From Roseiarcus sp963781895 (GTDB lineage Bacteria; Pseudomonadota; Alphaproteobacteria; Rhizobiales; Beijerinckiaceae), in assembly GCA_963781895.1 (NCBI GenBank), contig CAWAIM010000062.1, positions 1-64,000 on the forward strand: DNA of 64,000 nt, written 5' to 3'. Under the pieces are notes generated by a model. The model made no database searches and had not been told where the DNA came from. It was given only the letters and a program-made list of their open reading frames with translations. Position 1 is the stretch's first letter. Each line of letters starts with the position of its first letter. Both the position numbers and the translations under genes were made by a program. This document shows positions 28,208 through 37,854 of the stretch, one piece after another.

Positions 28208-29449
28208 ATGGCGAGCGCAACACAACCGAGCAACGCCGCGCCCGCGCGCGACGAAGCGCCCGCGTCCGGATGGCGTCCGCGCCTCGCGACCGGCGCGCTG
28301 GTCCTCGCCAGCGGCGAGGTGATCGAGGGCTTCGGCGTCGGGGCGACCGGCTCGGCGGTCGGCGAGGTGTGCTTCAACACCGCGATGACCGGTTACGAGG
28401 AGATCCTGACCGATCCGTCCTATGCGGCGCAGATCGTCACTTTCACCTTTCCGCATATCGGCGTCGTCGGCGTCAATGACGAGGACATCGAGGTCGTCAA
28501 CGCCGCGGCCTCGACCGCCGCCATCGGCGCGATCATGCGCGCCGAGCTTTCCGAGCCGTCGAATTTTCGCGCCAAGGCGCGGCTCGACAATTGGCTCAAA
28601 TCCCGCGGAATCATAGGGATTACCGGCGTCGACACGCGCGCGCTGACGACGCTGATCCGCAAGGCCGGCATGCCCAACGCCGTGATCGCCCATTCTCCCG
28701 ACGGCGCCTTCGACCTCGACGCGCTGCGCGCCGAAGCCGCCCGCTGGCCGGGGATCGACGGCATGGACCTCGTTCCCTCGGTCGGCGCGACCCAGCGCTA
28801 CGACTGGGACGAGACGAGCTGGACGCTGGAGCGCGGCTACGGCCGGCGCCAGACGACGCGCTTTCACGTGGTCGCGGTCGACTACGGGGTGAAGCGCAAC
28901 ATCCTGCGGCTCCTCAACGACTGCGGCTGCGCGGTGACGGTCGTTCCGGCGACGGCGAGCGCCGAGGACATCCTGGCGCTCGAACCGGACGGCGTCTTTC
29001 TGTCCAACGGACCCGGCGATCCGGCGGCGACCGGGGAATACGCCGTGCCGACGATCCAGGCGCTGCTCGCGACCAGGATCCCGCTGTTCGGCATCTGCCT
29101 CGGCCACCAGCTCCTGGGGCTGGCGGTCGGCGCGCGCACCCTCAAGATGGCCCAAGGGCATCACGGCGCCAATCATCCGGTCAAGGACTTCACCACCGGC
29201 AAGGTCGAGATCGTGTCGATGAACCACGGCTTCGCCGTCGATCGCGCGAGCCTGCCGGCGAACGCTCAAGAAACCCATGTGTCGCTGTTCGACGGCTCGA
29301 ATTGCGGCGTCGCGCTCAGCGACCGTCCGGCCTTCTCGGTGCAATACCATCCCGAGGCCTCGCCCGGGCCCCGCGACAGCCACTATCTGTTCCGCCGCTT
29401 CGTCGACCTGATCGCCGCGTCCAAGGGCGCGCCGCCGCGGGCGGCCTAA
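28208..29449 (+). CDS. carA: Carbamoyl-phosphate synthase small subunit
   Basis: A 413-residue glutamine amidotransferase subunit that supplies ammonia to CarB for arginine and pyrimidine synthesis. The N-domain contains TGSAVGEVCFNTAMTGYEEI. The class I amidotransferase domain has the nucleophile Cys in FGICLGHQLLG and the His-Glu pair in QYHPEASPGP. carB is not adjacent within the window. Confidence 0.96.
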   Translation: MASATQPSNAAPARDEAPASGWRPRLATGALVLASGEVIEGFGVGATGSAVGEVCFNTAMTGYEEILTDPSYAAQIVTFTFPHIGVVGVNDEDIEVVNAAASTAAIGAIMRAELSEPSNFRAKARLDNWLKSRGIIGITGVDTRALTTLIRKAGMPNAVIAHSPDGAFDLDALRAEAARWPGIDGMDLVPSVGATQRYDWDETSWTLERGYGRRQTTRFHVVAVDYGVKRNILRLLNDCGCAVTVVPATASAEDILALEPDGVFLSNGPGDPAATGEYAVPTIQALLATRIPLFGICLGHQLLGLAVGARTLKMAQGHHGANHPVKDFTTGKVEIVSMNHGFAVDRASLPANAQETHVSLFDGSNCGVALSDRPAFSVQYHPEASPGPRDSHYLFRRFVDLIAASKGAPPRAA

Positions 29450-29502
29450 AAGCGCGGCCGCCGCGCTCGGCGAGACGACGTCCCGCCTCGAAGACGCCAT
29501 GA

Positions 29503-30417
29503 TCAATGAATGGATCGTCCGTCCTTCCGGGTCGACGCCATGATCAGCCGCAATCTTCGCGAGCCAGTCAACCGCGCCGGGCGTAGTCACCCAGTCGAAA
29601 CCCCATTCTTCGACGTAGTGAGCAGCCTCGTCCTCGCCGCCGACCGTCACGTAGCCGTTCGTCGATGGCTTCACTGACTTCACGCCAGCCAGAGCGGCGG
29701 GAACGTGCCTGTTGGCCTTGTAAGCCTTCCGCGGCCAGTTCCTTCGCCGTCTTATCTCCGGCTCCATTGTCCCTGAAGGCGACAAGCGCCCGCGTATAGA
29801 GCCAGAGCCCGGTGCCATCCGTCGTCGAACTGCTGGAGCAGCCGCCTGAGCGCTTCGATATCCCGGCTTTTCATCAAACAACGGGCAAGAACGTAACGGA
29901 TGCCCTGATTGTCGCCTGGATTCAGCCTCAGCATATCGCGATAATGGCCGATCGCGGCTTCAACGTCTCCAAGCGCGTCGAGCGTCGCGGCCAGGCCTGC
30001 GCGCGCGCGCATGTAGGGCCTGGTTTCGAGGAACCCCCAGAAATGCCCTGCGTACTCATTGAACGCTTGGGGTCCAAGCGCCTGAATGCCCGCGTCGACG
30101 CCTTTGCGGTAGTATTCCAGCGCCTCCTTCGCAGATTTGGCCTTTTCTTCGGCGAGCAGAACATAGGCGTCCGCGCAGAGCGGCGAAATCGTGAGCGCCT
30201 TATGCGCGAGGGCTATACGTTTGCGCGGCTCAGCCTCATCCCACGCTTGGTACATGACGTCCTGCGCTTTGTCCGTGGCGCTCGTGGCGCGGGGCGCGCC
30301 GAGCGCCGACAGGAAACTTTCCATCGCGCGCCGATCAGGGAGCTTCACGGCTCCAGGCGCGCTCTTCGAGGATGGCGAAACGGGGCCCTTCTTTCCTGGC
30401 TTTCTTGACGCCGGCAT
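29503..30417 (-). pseudogene. TPR (ST7-like) protein with two frameshifts
   Basis: A soluble tetratricopeptide protein of about 300 residues when read through. The first frame (MPASRKPGKKGPVSP to LLQQFDDG) holds the TPR part (RKRIALAHKALTISPLCADAYVLLAEE). Near 29810 it shifts to WLYTRALVAFRDNGAGDKTAKELA, and near 29735 shifts again to AYKANRHVPAALAGVKS, GYVTVGGEDEAAHYVEEWG and TPGAVDWLAK. These are the expected family order. Both shifts are one extra base (e.g. GAAGGCT for GAAGCT). The exact 3' end is uncertain. Confidence 0.72.
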
Positions 30418-30624
30418 CTGTTCGCTCCTCGCTAAGTTTCGGGAAAACCTTCAATCCGATCTCATTCATAGTCCGGTCGGCGACCTCAAAACTCCGGCGA
30501 TCAAAATTAAGCCGATTCGGCGCGTCAAGACCAGTTTCGTAATTTCGGCATCGCGAAGCGGAAATGTCGCGCCAATGATCCCGGCCGCGCCCTGTCGCAC
30601 GATGAGGGCCTGCCGAGACCGCGA

Positions 30625-32682
30625 TCATCTCTTGCCGACGCTGGCGAGCGCGGCGTCGATGGCCGGCGCCAGAATGGTCTTGACGGCGAAGATCGAGCCT
30701 TTGAGGCTGTAATGGCCGTAGTCGACCGCCAGCATGTCCTCGGGCAGATCCGGGCCGATCAGGCGCCGGCAGCCGTCGGCGCCGCACAGCTTGGCCGCCT
30801 GCGAGACGTAAGTGACGCCCTCGCCCCAGTTTTTGGCGGCGAGCGCGCGGTCGGTTTCAAGCGAATCCGGCCTGACCCCGACCTTGGAGAATTCCGGCGC
30901 CTGGCCGCGCTCGAGAACGTCGCGTCCGACCAGAATGGGCATGATCGGCGCCCAGGCCGGGACCTCGCCCGCGATGATGACCGAGGGCACGCCGTCGGCG
31001 TGCAGCCGCCGGGCCCCGCTGACCAGCGCGTCGAGAAAGCCGGGATAGCGCCAGTTGGCCTCGTGGTCGTATTGGGCGAAATAGCCGCCGACAATGACAA
31101 TGTCCGGCTTGATCGCCCGGATCTGACCGAACACGTAATCGTTGATCGCGCGGCAGCGCGGCGTGCCGGCGACGCCGGCGTCCATGGCGACGTTCTCGAC
31201 CAGGGGGACGCAAAAAACCGCCGTCAGGCTGAGGATATTGGCCTTGCGGCCATAGACCTCGCTGAGGCCGGCGAACAGATGCGCGGCGTGCGAATCGCCG
31301 ACCACCAGGATCGTCGGCTTCGACGGGTCCGGGACGGCCGAGCAATGGCCTTTCTCGAAGAAGCGCGCCGCGCGCTCGCGCTCTTGCGCCAACGAATAGC
31401 GCACGTCGTCGCGCTGGTAGAAGCAGCGCATCAGCCGCTCGTCCTTGGCGCCGTTGGCGTCGTAGTCGAAAATGCGCGACACCAGCGGCGGGAAGCGCTG
31501 GGGAAAGCCCTTGGCGTCGTAGGTGAGCTTTCCGACCACCCCGGTCAGCGCCAGCAGGCCGGCCAGGACCAGCGCGACCGCGAACGGACGGCGGCGAAAC
31601 AGCGCGCCGACCGGCAATTCGATCAGGCGATAGGTCAGAACAGCCAGAACGACCGCGACCGCCGCCAGAACGAGCATGACGCCCGTCGTCGGGATCACCC
31701 CAGGCCAGATGTGGGCGAAGGCGAACAGCGGCCAGTGCCAGAGATAGAGCGGGTAGGAAATCGCGCCGAAGAAGCCGGCGACGCGATTGCCGAGCGCGGC
31801 TTGCGCCCACGGCGAACGCGGATGCGCGATGACGAGGGCGCAGCCCAGGGTCGGAACCAGCGCCAGCCAGCCGGGAAACGGCTGCGTCTCGTTGAGGACG
31901 ATATAGGCCCCGATCATCAGCGCGAGCCCGAGGCCGGCGCCGAAATTGGCGAGGCGCCGCGACGGATAGGGCAGAACGGCGAGCAGAAACACCTCGCGAT
32001 AGGCGAGCAGGGCCCCGAGCGCGAGTTCCCACCCGCGTGTCCAGGGCAGATAAAAGGCGCCGATCGGGTCGCTCGGGGTCAGAATGACGCAGGCGGCCAG
32101 CGAAGCGGCGAATATGCCGAGAATGACGCCTGGAACGAGACTTCTCCCGAGCTTGAACAGCGCCAGCAGCAGGACCGACCAGACGAGATAGAATTGCTCC
32201 TCGATGCTCAACGACCAGAGATGCAGCAGCGGCTTGGCGGCCGAGTCCGGGCCGAAATAGCCGCCGACGCCGGCGAGCCGCAGAAGCCAGAAATTGACGG
32301 TGAAGTATGAATTGCCCAGCAGGGCGCCGCCAATGTCGCGAAACTGGGTCGGCGCCGCGCGACGCCAGCCCAGGATCCAGACAAAAGCCGCGACCACCAG
32401 CAGGGCGGGCAGGATGCGCTTGGCGCGTTTGGCGTAGAACGTCGGCAATGAAAAATGGCCGACCGCGCATTCGCTCATGATGATGCGTGAAATCAGAAAA
32501 CCGGAAATGACAAAAAAGACGTCGACGCCGGTGAAGCCGCCGGGAACCCAGGCCCGATCGGCGTGGAAGGCGACGACGCCGAGCACGGCCAGGGCGCGCA
32601 GCCCGTTGATGTCGTCCCTGAAGGCCAGCGGGGCCGACGCCCGCGCCGCGATGAGGTCTGGAGTGTCGAGGGCTTTGTCCAA
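30625..32682 (-). CDS. OafA/YrhL-type membrane O-acyltransferase with SGNH domain
   Basis: About 685 residues. An N-terminal acyltransferase-3 domain of 10-11 helices (FRDDINGLRALAVLGVVAFHAD with catalytic His; GFTGVDVFFVISGFLISRII; HLWSLSIEEQFYLVW) is fused to a periplasmic SGNH domain (GDSHAAHLF; late YGHYSLKGSI His). Such proteins O-acetylate LPS, exopolysaccharide or peptidoglycan sugars. Start TTG 32682 is chosen because AGGA sits 7 bases before it and the acyltransferase domain begins soon after. A longer open frame upstream overlaps the hemD promoter. Confidence 0.9.
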   Translation of the reverse strand: MDKALDTPDLIAARASAPLAFRDDINGLRALAVLGVVAFHADRAWVPGGFTGVDVFFVISGFLISRIIMSECAVGHFSLPTFYAKRAKRILPALLVVAAFVWILGWRRAAPTQFRDIGGALLGNSYFTVNFWLLRLAGVGGYFGPDSAAKPLLHLWSLSIEEQFYLVWSVLLLALFKLGRSLVPGVILGIFAASLAACVILTPSDPIGAFYLPWTRGWELALGALLAYREVFLLAVLPYPSRRLANFGAGLGLALMIGAYIVLNETQPFPGWLALVPTLGCALVIAHPRSPWAQAALGNRVAGFFGAISYPLYLWHWPLFAFAHIWPGVIPTTGVMLVLAAVAVVLAVLTYRLIELPVGALFRRRPFAVALVLAGLLALTGVVGKLTYDAKGFPQRFPPLVSRIFDYDANGAKDERLMRCFYQRDDVRYSLAQERERAARFFEKGHCSAVPDPSKPTILVVGDSHAAHLFAGLSEVYGRKANILSLTAVFCVPLVENVAMDAGVAGTPRCRAINDYVFGQIRAIKPDIVIVGGYFAQYDHEANWRYPGFLDALVSGARRLHADGVPSVIIAGEVPAWAPIMPILVGRDVLERGQAPEFSKVGVRPDSLETDRALAAKNWGEGVTYVSQAAKLCGADGCRRLIGPDLPEDMLAVDYGHYSLKGSIFAVKTILAPAIDAALASVGKR

Positions 32683-32830
32683 TCGATGGTCCTGTCGGCG
32701 TCGCGCGCATCGGGTCGCTCGCCGCGGCGACGGGGGTAGATCGCCGCGCGACGATCGGCAAGCGGCGGCTGCGCCTTGCCCGCCCGGCGCCGACCCCCAT
32801 AATGGCCGATATGCGAACCCAGGGCCGGTC

Positions 32831-33559
32831 ATGAGGGCTAGAGTCGCGCTGTTTCGCGCGCGCGAGGACGCGGCCGGCAGCGCCGCCCGGCTGCGGCGGC
32901 TGGGGCTTTCCGTCGCCTGCGTTCCAGCGATCGAGACCGCGCCGCTTCGCTTCGCGCCGGGCAAGGCGCGCTATGACGCGGTCGTCGCCTCGAGCGCCAA
33001 GGCGTTCCTCAGCGATTCGCCCAGCGACAAATCGTCGCCGCTCTATGTCGTCGGCGCCCGAACGGCGCGCGCGGCGGAAGCGCGGGGCTGGCGGCTCGCC
33101 GCTCCGGCCGCCTCAAACGCGGCGCGGCTGGTCGAGACGCTCGAGAGCCGCCTCGGGCCGCGCGCGACGGTGCTGTATCTCGCCGGGCGCGACCGCAAGG
33201 GCGCGCTGGAGGCGGGGCTCTCGGGAACTTGCGCCGTGGAAGTCGTCGAGGCCTACGCGGCCGAGGCGCGTGAGGCCTGGCGACCGGCCGAAGTCAGGGC
33301 CCTGGCCTCTTGCGTCGCGGCGCTGCATTATTCGCGCCGCTCGGCCGCCCTGGCGACGCGGCTGGCGCAAGCCTCGGGCATCGCCTCGCATTTCCTGTCG
33401 ATCCGGCATATTTGCCTGTCGCGCGACGTCGCCGAGCCGCTCGAGGCGATCGGCGCCGGCCATATTTCCGTCGCGGAAACGCCGGAAGAGAAGGCCCTTT
33501 TCGCGGCGTTGGGCCAAGCCCTGCGCGGGTTCCCTTCCCGCGGGGCCTCTCGTATATAG
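32831..33559 (+). CDS. hemD: Uroporphyrinogen-III synthase
   Basis: A 242-residue enzyme that closes and isomerises hydroxymethylbilane to uroporphyrinogen III. Sequence is poorly conserved in the family. Supporting marks are the N-terminal RVALFRAREDAAGSAARLRRLG, SSAKAF and YVVGARTARAA, the domain-2 motif VLYLAGRDRKGALEAGL, and HYSRRSAAL. Context is decisive, because it is followed by a mitofilin gene and a hemY-like gene, the conserved alphaproteobacterial order. hemC is not adjacent upstream. Confidence 0.9.
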   Translation: MRARVALFRAREDAAGSAARLRRLGLSVACVPAIETAPLRFAPGKARYDAVVASSAKAFLSDSPSDKSSPLYVVGARTARAAEARGWRLAAPAASNAARLVETLESRLGPRATVLYLAGRDRKGALEAGLSGTCAVEVVEAYAAEAREAWRPAEVRALASCVAALHYSRRSAALATRLAQASGIASHFLSIRHICLSRDVAEPLEAIGAGHISVAETPEEKALFAALGQALRGFPSRGASRI

Positions 33560-33585
33560 GGCGCGAAAGGCGAGGGCGCACAAAG

Positions 33586-34863
33586 ATGGTCGACGAGGAA
33601 ATCCGCAACGTTGCGCCCGAACCGGCGGGGCCTGCGCCGGTCAATCGCGACAAACGCCCCGATCCCGACGTCATCGAGGGGGAAGTCGCCCCGCCCGGCG
33701 AGGACGAGGCGGCGCGCGCGCCGCCACCCGCGGCCGAACCCGCGGGCGAGACTTTACCGCCTCCTTCCGCGCCGCCCGCCGCAACCGCATCGGGCGGTCT
33801 GCGCGCCTTCGCCGCGGGCGCGCTCGGCGGCGTGATCGTCGCCGCGCTCGCCGTCGGCGGCGGCTATTATCTTTCTGCGCCGAAGACCGATCTCGCCCAG
33901 GCGGAGGCGGGCCGCCTCGCGGCGCTCGAAGCCCAGGCGCAAACCCAGAGCGCGGCGCTCGCGGGCCTCGACAAGCGCCTCGGCGCGGTCGAGGCGGCGA
34001 ACGCCGAGAACGCGCCGGCCGTGGCCGCGGCGACGGAAGCCGTGCGCGGCCTGACCGCGGACGTGAAGGGCCTGCACGACGACGCCGCCGCGGCGCGCGA
34101 CGAAATCCCCGGACTGTCCACGCGAATCGACAAACTGGAGTCCGGCGCCCAGCAGTCGGGAGGATCGAGCGCTGACCTTTCCGCCCTCGCCGCCCGCATC
34201 GACAAACTGGAGTCCGGCGCCCAGCAGTCCAGCGGCTCCAGCGCCGAGCTTTCCGCCCTCTCCGGCCGCGTCGACAAGATCGAGGCGGCGCTGGCGGCGC
34301 CCAAGAGCGAGACGCGGGTCGCCCCCGAGAAGCCTTCGGCCGGCGACAACGCCGCCGCGATCGCCGTCGTCACCGGCGTGCTCGAAGAAAGGCTCGCCGC
34401 TGGCGCGCCGCTCGGGCCGGAGCTCGCGGCCCTCGAGCGCCTCGGCGTCGATCCGGCGGGGCTCATCGCGCTCAAGGCCGTCGTCAACGGCGCCCCGACC
34501 GGCGCGGCGCTCGCCGCATCCTTCGCCGCGGTTGCGCCCAAAATATTGGCCGCGACATCGCATGGCGAGCAAGGCAGCGTCGCCGACCGCTTTCTCGCGC
34601 ATATTCGCGGTCTCGTTCAGGTGCACGATCTGACTGAGACCGCCGGCGACGATCCTAGCGCGCTGGTTTCCCAGATCGAGGCGGCCTGCAAGCGCGGCGA
34701 CGCGGGCGCCGCCCTGTCCGTATTCGCCAAGTTGCCGAAAGCGGCGCGTGAGGCGGCGGGCGACTGGGCGGCGCAGGCCAATGCGAGGCGCGCGGCGGAC
34801 GCAGCGCTTCAGTCGATTCGCGAGGCCGCGATCGGGCGGCTGACGGGCGGCGGGAAGCCTTGA
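33586..34863 (+). CDS. Mitofilin/Mic60-like inner-membrane protein
   Basis: A 425-residue protein. An acidic, proline-rich cytoplasmic N-terminus (1-75) is followed by one membrane helix (about 80-105, AFAAGALGGVIVAALAVGGGYYL). A long coiled-coil region (about 108-260) contains two near-identical segments RIDKLESGAQQS, and the C-terminal mitofilin signature domain spans about 280-415. It starts 26 bp after hemD. Alphaproteobacterial Mic60 is known to sit beside heme genes and to shape intracytoplasmic membranes. The function here is by homology and position. Confidence 0.85.
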   Translation: MVDEEIRNVAPEPAGPAPVNRDKRPDPDVIEGEVAPPGEDEAARAPPPAAEPAGETLPPPSAPPAATASGGLRAFAAGALGGVIVAALAVGGGYYLSAPKTDLAQAEAGRLAALEAQAQTQSAALAGLDKRLGAVEAANAENAPAVAAATEAVRGLTADVKGLHDDAAAARDEIPGLSTRIDKLESGAQQSGGSSADLSALAARIDKLESGAQQSSGSSAELSALSGRVDKIEAALAAPKSETRVAPEKPSAGDNAAAIAVVTGVLEERLAAGAPLGPELAALERLGVDPAGLIALKAVVNGAPTGAALAASFAAVAPKILAATSHGEQGSVADRFLAHIRGLVQVHDLTETAGDDPSALVSQIEAACKRGDAGAALSVFAKLPKAAREAAGDWAAQANARRAADAALQSIREAAIGRLTGGGKP

Positions 34864-34933
34864 CATTCTCTTGGTCCCGGTCACGTTTGCGGCCTAGGGT
34901 CGGCGGGCCGGAACTCGGGATAGCGGAGACTCC

Positions 34934-36508
34934 ATGTTTCGCCTGTTGATGTTCCTTGCAGCGTTGGCGTTGGCCGCTTTGGCGCTGACGTGGCTGGCCG
35001 ATAATCCGGGCGTCGTGGCGCTCACCTGGAGGGGCGTCGAATACGACGTTTCGCTGATGCTGGCGCTCGGCGTCGTCGCCGCGCTGGCGATCGCGCTGGC
35101 GATCCTTTGGGGCGTGCTGCGCTTCGTCTTCCGCGTCCCGTCGTTCGTCTCGATCGCCGCGCGGGCGCGCAAGCGCGAGAAGGGATTTGCGGCGCTGTCG
35201 CGCGGCATGATCGCCGTCGGCGCCGGCGACGCGCGGGCGGCGGCCAAGCATGCGGCCGACGCCGACCGGCTCCTCGCGCACGAGCCGATGACCAAACTCC
35301 TGCGCGCCCAGGCCGCGCAACTGACCGGCGATCGAAAGGGCGCCGTCGGCGCCTTCAACGCCATGCTCCAACATCCCGCGACGCACGGGCTCGGCCTGCG
35401 CGGGCTGCATCTCGAGGCCCGGCGCAGCGGCGATCACGAGGCGGCTCTGCAATACGCCATGCGCGCCAGCGCGCATGCGCCGACCGCTTGGGCGGGGCAG
35501 GCGGTGCTCGACGACCGCGCCCGGCGCGGCGACTGGGCGGGCGCGCTGGCGACCGTCGACGCCAACGCCGCCGCCCGGCTGATCGACAGGCCGACCGCCC
35601 ATCGGTGGCGCGCCGTGATCAAGACGGCGATGGCCGAAGAGCATATCGATCGCGACCCGAAAGGCGCGCTCGCGCTCGCGCAGGAGGCCTGCCGTCTGGC
35701 GCCGACCCTCGTTCCCGCCGCGGCGATCTGCGGACGGCTGACCGCCGCCGCGGGCGACTATCGCCGCGCCTCGAAAATCCTCGAGAGCGCCTATGCGCAG
35801 ACCCCTCATCCCGACCTCGCCGCGGCCTATGTGCGCGTCCGCCACGGCGACTCGACCGCGGACCGGCTCGCGCGCGCCCGCGCGCTGGCGCGCGTCGCGC
35901 CCAACGACCCCGAGTCGATGCTGACCATCGGCCGCGCGGCGCTCGAAGCGCACGACCGCGCCGCCGCGCGGGCGGCGATCGAGCCGCTGATCGCGTCCGG
36001 TTCGCCGCATGGGCGCCCGACCCGCCGCGTCTGCCTGCTGATGGCCGACATCGAGGATGCGGAAGGCAATCAAGGCGCGGTGCGGGAATGGCTGGCTCGC
36101 GCCGCCCGCGCGCCGCGCGACAAGGCCTGGGTCGCCGACGGCGTCATCACCGACCGCTGGGCGCCGGTTTCGCCGTCAGGCGCGCTCGACGCCTTCGTCT
36201 GGCGCACGCCGGACGAGCGCATCGCCGCGCCGGTCGAGCCGATCATGGCCGAGCCGGAGGCCCCCGCGCCGGCGCCGGCGGAAATCGCCGCGCCCGCGCC
36301 GGCGCCGGCGCCCGCGCTTTTGGCGACGCCGGAAGCCGCGGAGCCGCAAGTCGCCGAGCCGCAACGCCGCGCGGCGGCGGCGCCCGTCGTCGTCAACGCG
36401 GCGCGCGCCGGCGTCATTATCGATCCGGCGACAATGGCGCCCGACGATCCGGGCCCGGAGGATCCGGAGGCCAAGCGGCGCAGCTTCCGGCTCTACTCGA
36501 ACGAATGA
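34934..36508 (+). CDS. hemY: HemY-like TPR membrane protein
   Basis: A 524-residue HemY_N-domain protein. Two N-terminal membrane helices (about 3-22 and 42-68) flank WLADNPGVVALTWRGVEYDVS, the family signature. They are followed by TPR helices (about 85-400) and a long Ala/Pro-rich tail (about 410-490, repeated PAPAP). Linked to late heme synthesis by conserved neighbourhood, but distinct from protoporphyrinogen oxidase of the same name. Follows mic60 by 70 bp in the same orientation. Confidence 0.9.
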   Translation: MFRLLMFLAALALAALALTWLADNPGVVALTWRGVEYDVSLMLALGVVAALAIALAILWGVLRFVFRVPSFVSIAARARKREKGFAALSRGMIAVGAGDARAAAKHAADADRLLAHEPMTKLLRAQAAQLTGDRKGAVGAFNAMLQHPATHGLGLRGLHLEARRSGDHEAALQYAMRASAHAPTAWAGQAVLDDRARRGDWAGALATVDANAAARLIDRPTAHRWRAVIKTAMAEEHIDRDPKGALALAQEACRLAPTLVPAAAICGRLTAAAGDYRRASKILESAYAQTPHPDLAAAYVRVRHGDSTADRLARARALARVAPNDPESMLTIGRAALEAHDRAAARAAIEPLIASGSPHGRPTRRVCLLMADIEDAEGNQGAVREWLARAARAPRDKAWVADGVITDRWAPVSPSGALDAFVWRTPDERIAAPVEPIMAEPEAPAPAPAEIAAPAPAPAPALLATPEAAEPQVAEPQRRAAAAPVVVNAARAGVIIDPATMAPDDPGPEDPEAKRRSFRLYSNE

Positions 36509-36559
36509 CCTCGACCGCCCCGCCGGCGGATCGTTGGCGCAACATTGGAAATCCGAGCC

Positions 36560-37780
36560 ATGTCCTCAGCTCCGGTCGTCATCATCGGCGCCGGCCACGC
36601 CGGCGTTCAGGCCGCCGCGAGCCTGCGCGAGGAGGGATTTCAAGACGACGTTATCCTGCTGTCGGACGAGCATGACCTGCCCTATCAGCGCCCGCCCCTG
36701 TCGAAGGCGTTTCTCAAGGGCGATATGGACATCCACGGGCTGCCGCTGAGGGCCGAGGCTTTCTTCCGCGACCATCGCATCGACCTCAGGCGCGGCGTCG
36801 GCGCGAACAGAATCGACCGCTCTTCCCGGCGGGTGGAGACCAGCGACGGCGCCGCGATCGGCTATCGGCATCTCGTCCTGGCGACCGGCGCGCGGCAACG
36901 GCGGCTCGACGTTCCGGGCGTCGCTCTGCCGGGCGTGTTCGCCCTGCGCTCGATCGCCGACGCGACCGCGCTGCGCGAGCGCATCGGCGCCGGGCGCAAG
37001 CTCGTCATCATCGGGGCCGGATTCATCGGGCTCGAAATCGCCGCCACCGCGAAGAGCCTCGGCGCCGAAGTGACGGTGGTCGAAATCGCGCGGCCGATGG
37101 GACGCGCGGTCTCGCAGATCATGTCGGATTTTTTCCTGAAGGCGCATCTGGCTTTCGGCGCGCGGATGCGTCTCGGGCTCGGGGTCGAGGCGATCAAGGG
37201 CGCGGAAAAGGCGGAGGCCGTGGCTCTGACCAACGGAGAGGTCCTCCCGGCCGATCTCGTCGTCGTCGCCGTCGGCGTCACCGCGGAGGATGCGCTGGCG
37301 CGCGCGAGCGGACTCGAATGCGCCAATGGCGTCGTCGTCGACGAGTTCCTGACGACCTCCGATCCGGCGATTTCAGCGATCGGCGATTGCGCCGACTTCC
37401 CCCACGCGGCGCTTGGATTCCGCACCCGGCTCGAATCGGTGCAGAACGCCGTCGACCAGGGGCGCTGCGTGGCCGCGCGCCTGGCCGGCAAGCCGGCGCC
37501 CTATGACGAGCTCGCCTGGTTCTGGAGCGACCAGGGCGACCTGAAGCTGATGATCGCCGGTCTGCCGCATGGCGTCGACGCCTGGGTCGTGCGCGGCGAT
37601 CCGGCGACGCGCGCCTTCTCGACCTTCGGCTTCCGCGCCGGCAGGCTGGCCGTCGTCGAATCGGTCAACCGCGCCGGCGACCACGCCGCCGCCAAGCGCA
37701 TCATCGGCACGGCCAAGACATTGACCCCGCAGGAAGCGGCGGACCCCGCGTTCGATCTGCGCGGGCTGGCGAAGCGGTGA
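36560..37780 (+). CDS. FAD-dependent ferredoxin reductase (rhodocoxin/putidaredoxin reductase type)
   Basis: A 406-residue NAD(P)H:ferredoxin oxidoreductase. FAD motif is IIGAGHAGVQAAASLRE, the family motif is LPYQRPPLSKAFL, the second dinucleotide-binding motif is IIGAGFIGLEIAATAKSLG, and FAD site is ISAIGDCADFP. The C-terminal reductase domain contains WFWSDQGDLKLMIAGLP. ATG 36560 is preferred to a TTG 15 bases upstream because the FAD motif follows directly. It normally feeds a [2Fe-2S] ferredoxin and a P450 or dioxygenase. Neither gene is present nearby. Confidence 0.92.
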   Translation: MSSAPVVIIGAGHAGVQAAASLREEGFQDDVILLSDEHDLPYQRPPLSKAFLKGDMDIHGLPLRAEAFFRDHRIDLRRGVGANRIDRSSRRVETSDGAAIGYRHLVLATGARQRRLDVPGVALPGVFALRSIADATALRERIGAGRKLVIIGAGFIGLEIAATAKSLGAEVTVVEIARPMGRAVSQIMSDFFLKAHLAFGARMRLGLGVEAIKGAEKAEAVALTNGEVLPADLVVVAVGVTAEDALARASGLECANGVVVDEFLTTSDPAISAIGDCADFPHAALGFRTRLESVQNAVDQGRCVAARLAGKPAPYDELAWFWSDQGDLKLMIAGLPHGVDAWVVRGDPATRAFSTFGFRAGRLAVVESVNRAGDHAAAKRIIGTAKTLTPQEAADPAFDLRGLAKR

Positions 37781-37854
37781 AGATCGTCCCTGATTCCGAC
37801 CGCGGGAGGAATCGGCGCGAGGGCGTCGACGCCTCTAGAACTCGGCCGGATCTG

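Noticed and set aside
29451..29467. Perfect 8-bp hairpin just after carA as a terminator
   Set aside because: The stem AGCGCGGC/GCCGCGCT has a one-base loop and no T-run. GC-rich palindromes are frequent here by chance.
27671..29881. A 736-codon open frame on the minus strand spanning the YqeY-like gene, the antisense of carA and the TPR tail
   Set aside because: It is a fusion of a real gene (27671-28135), the antisense of carA and a frame-shifted TPR end. High GC removes stop codons, and domain content fits the separate genes.
30625..32964. Longer acyltransferase start giving 779 residues
   Set aside because: The extra 94 residues are Arg/Ser-rich without membrane or family character and overlap the hemD promoter and start. 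TTG 32682 has a good ribosome site.
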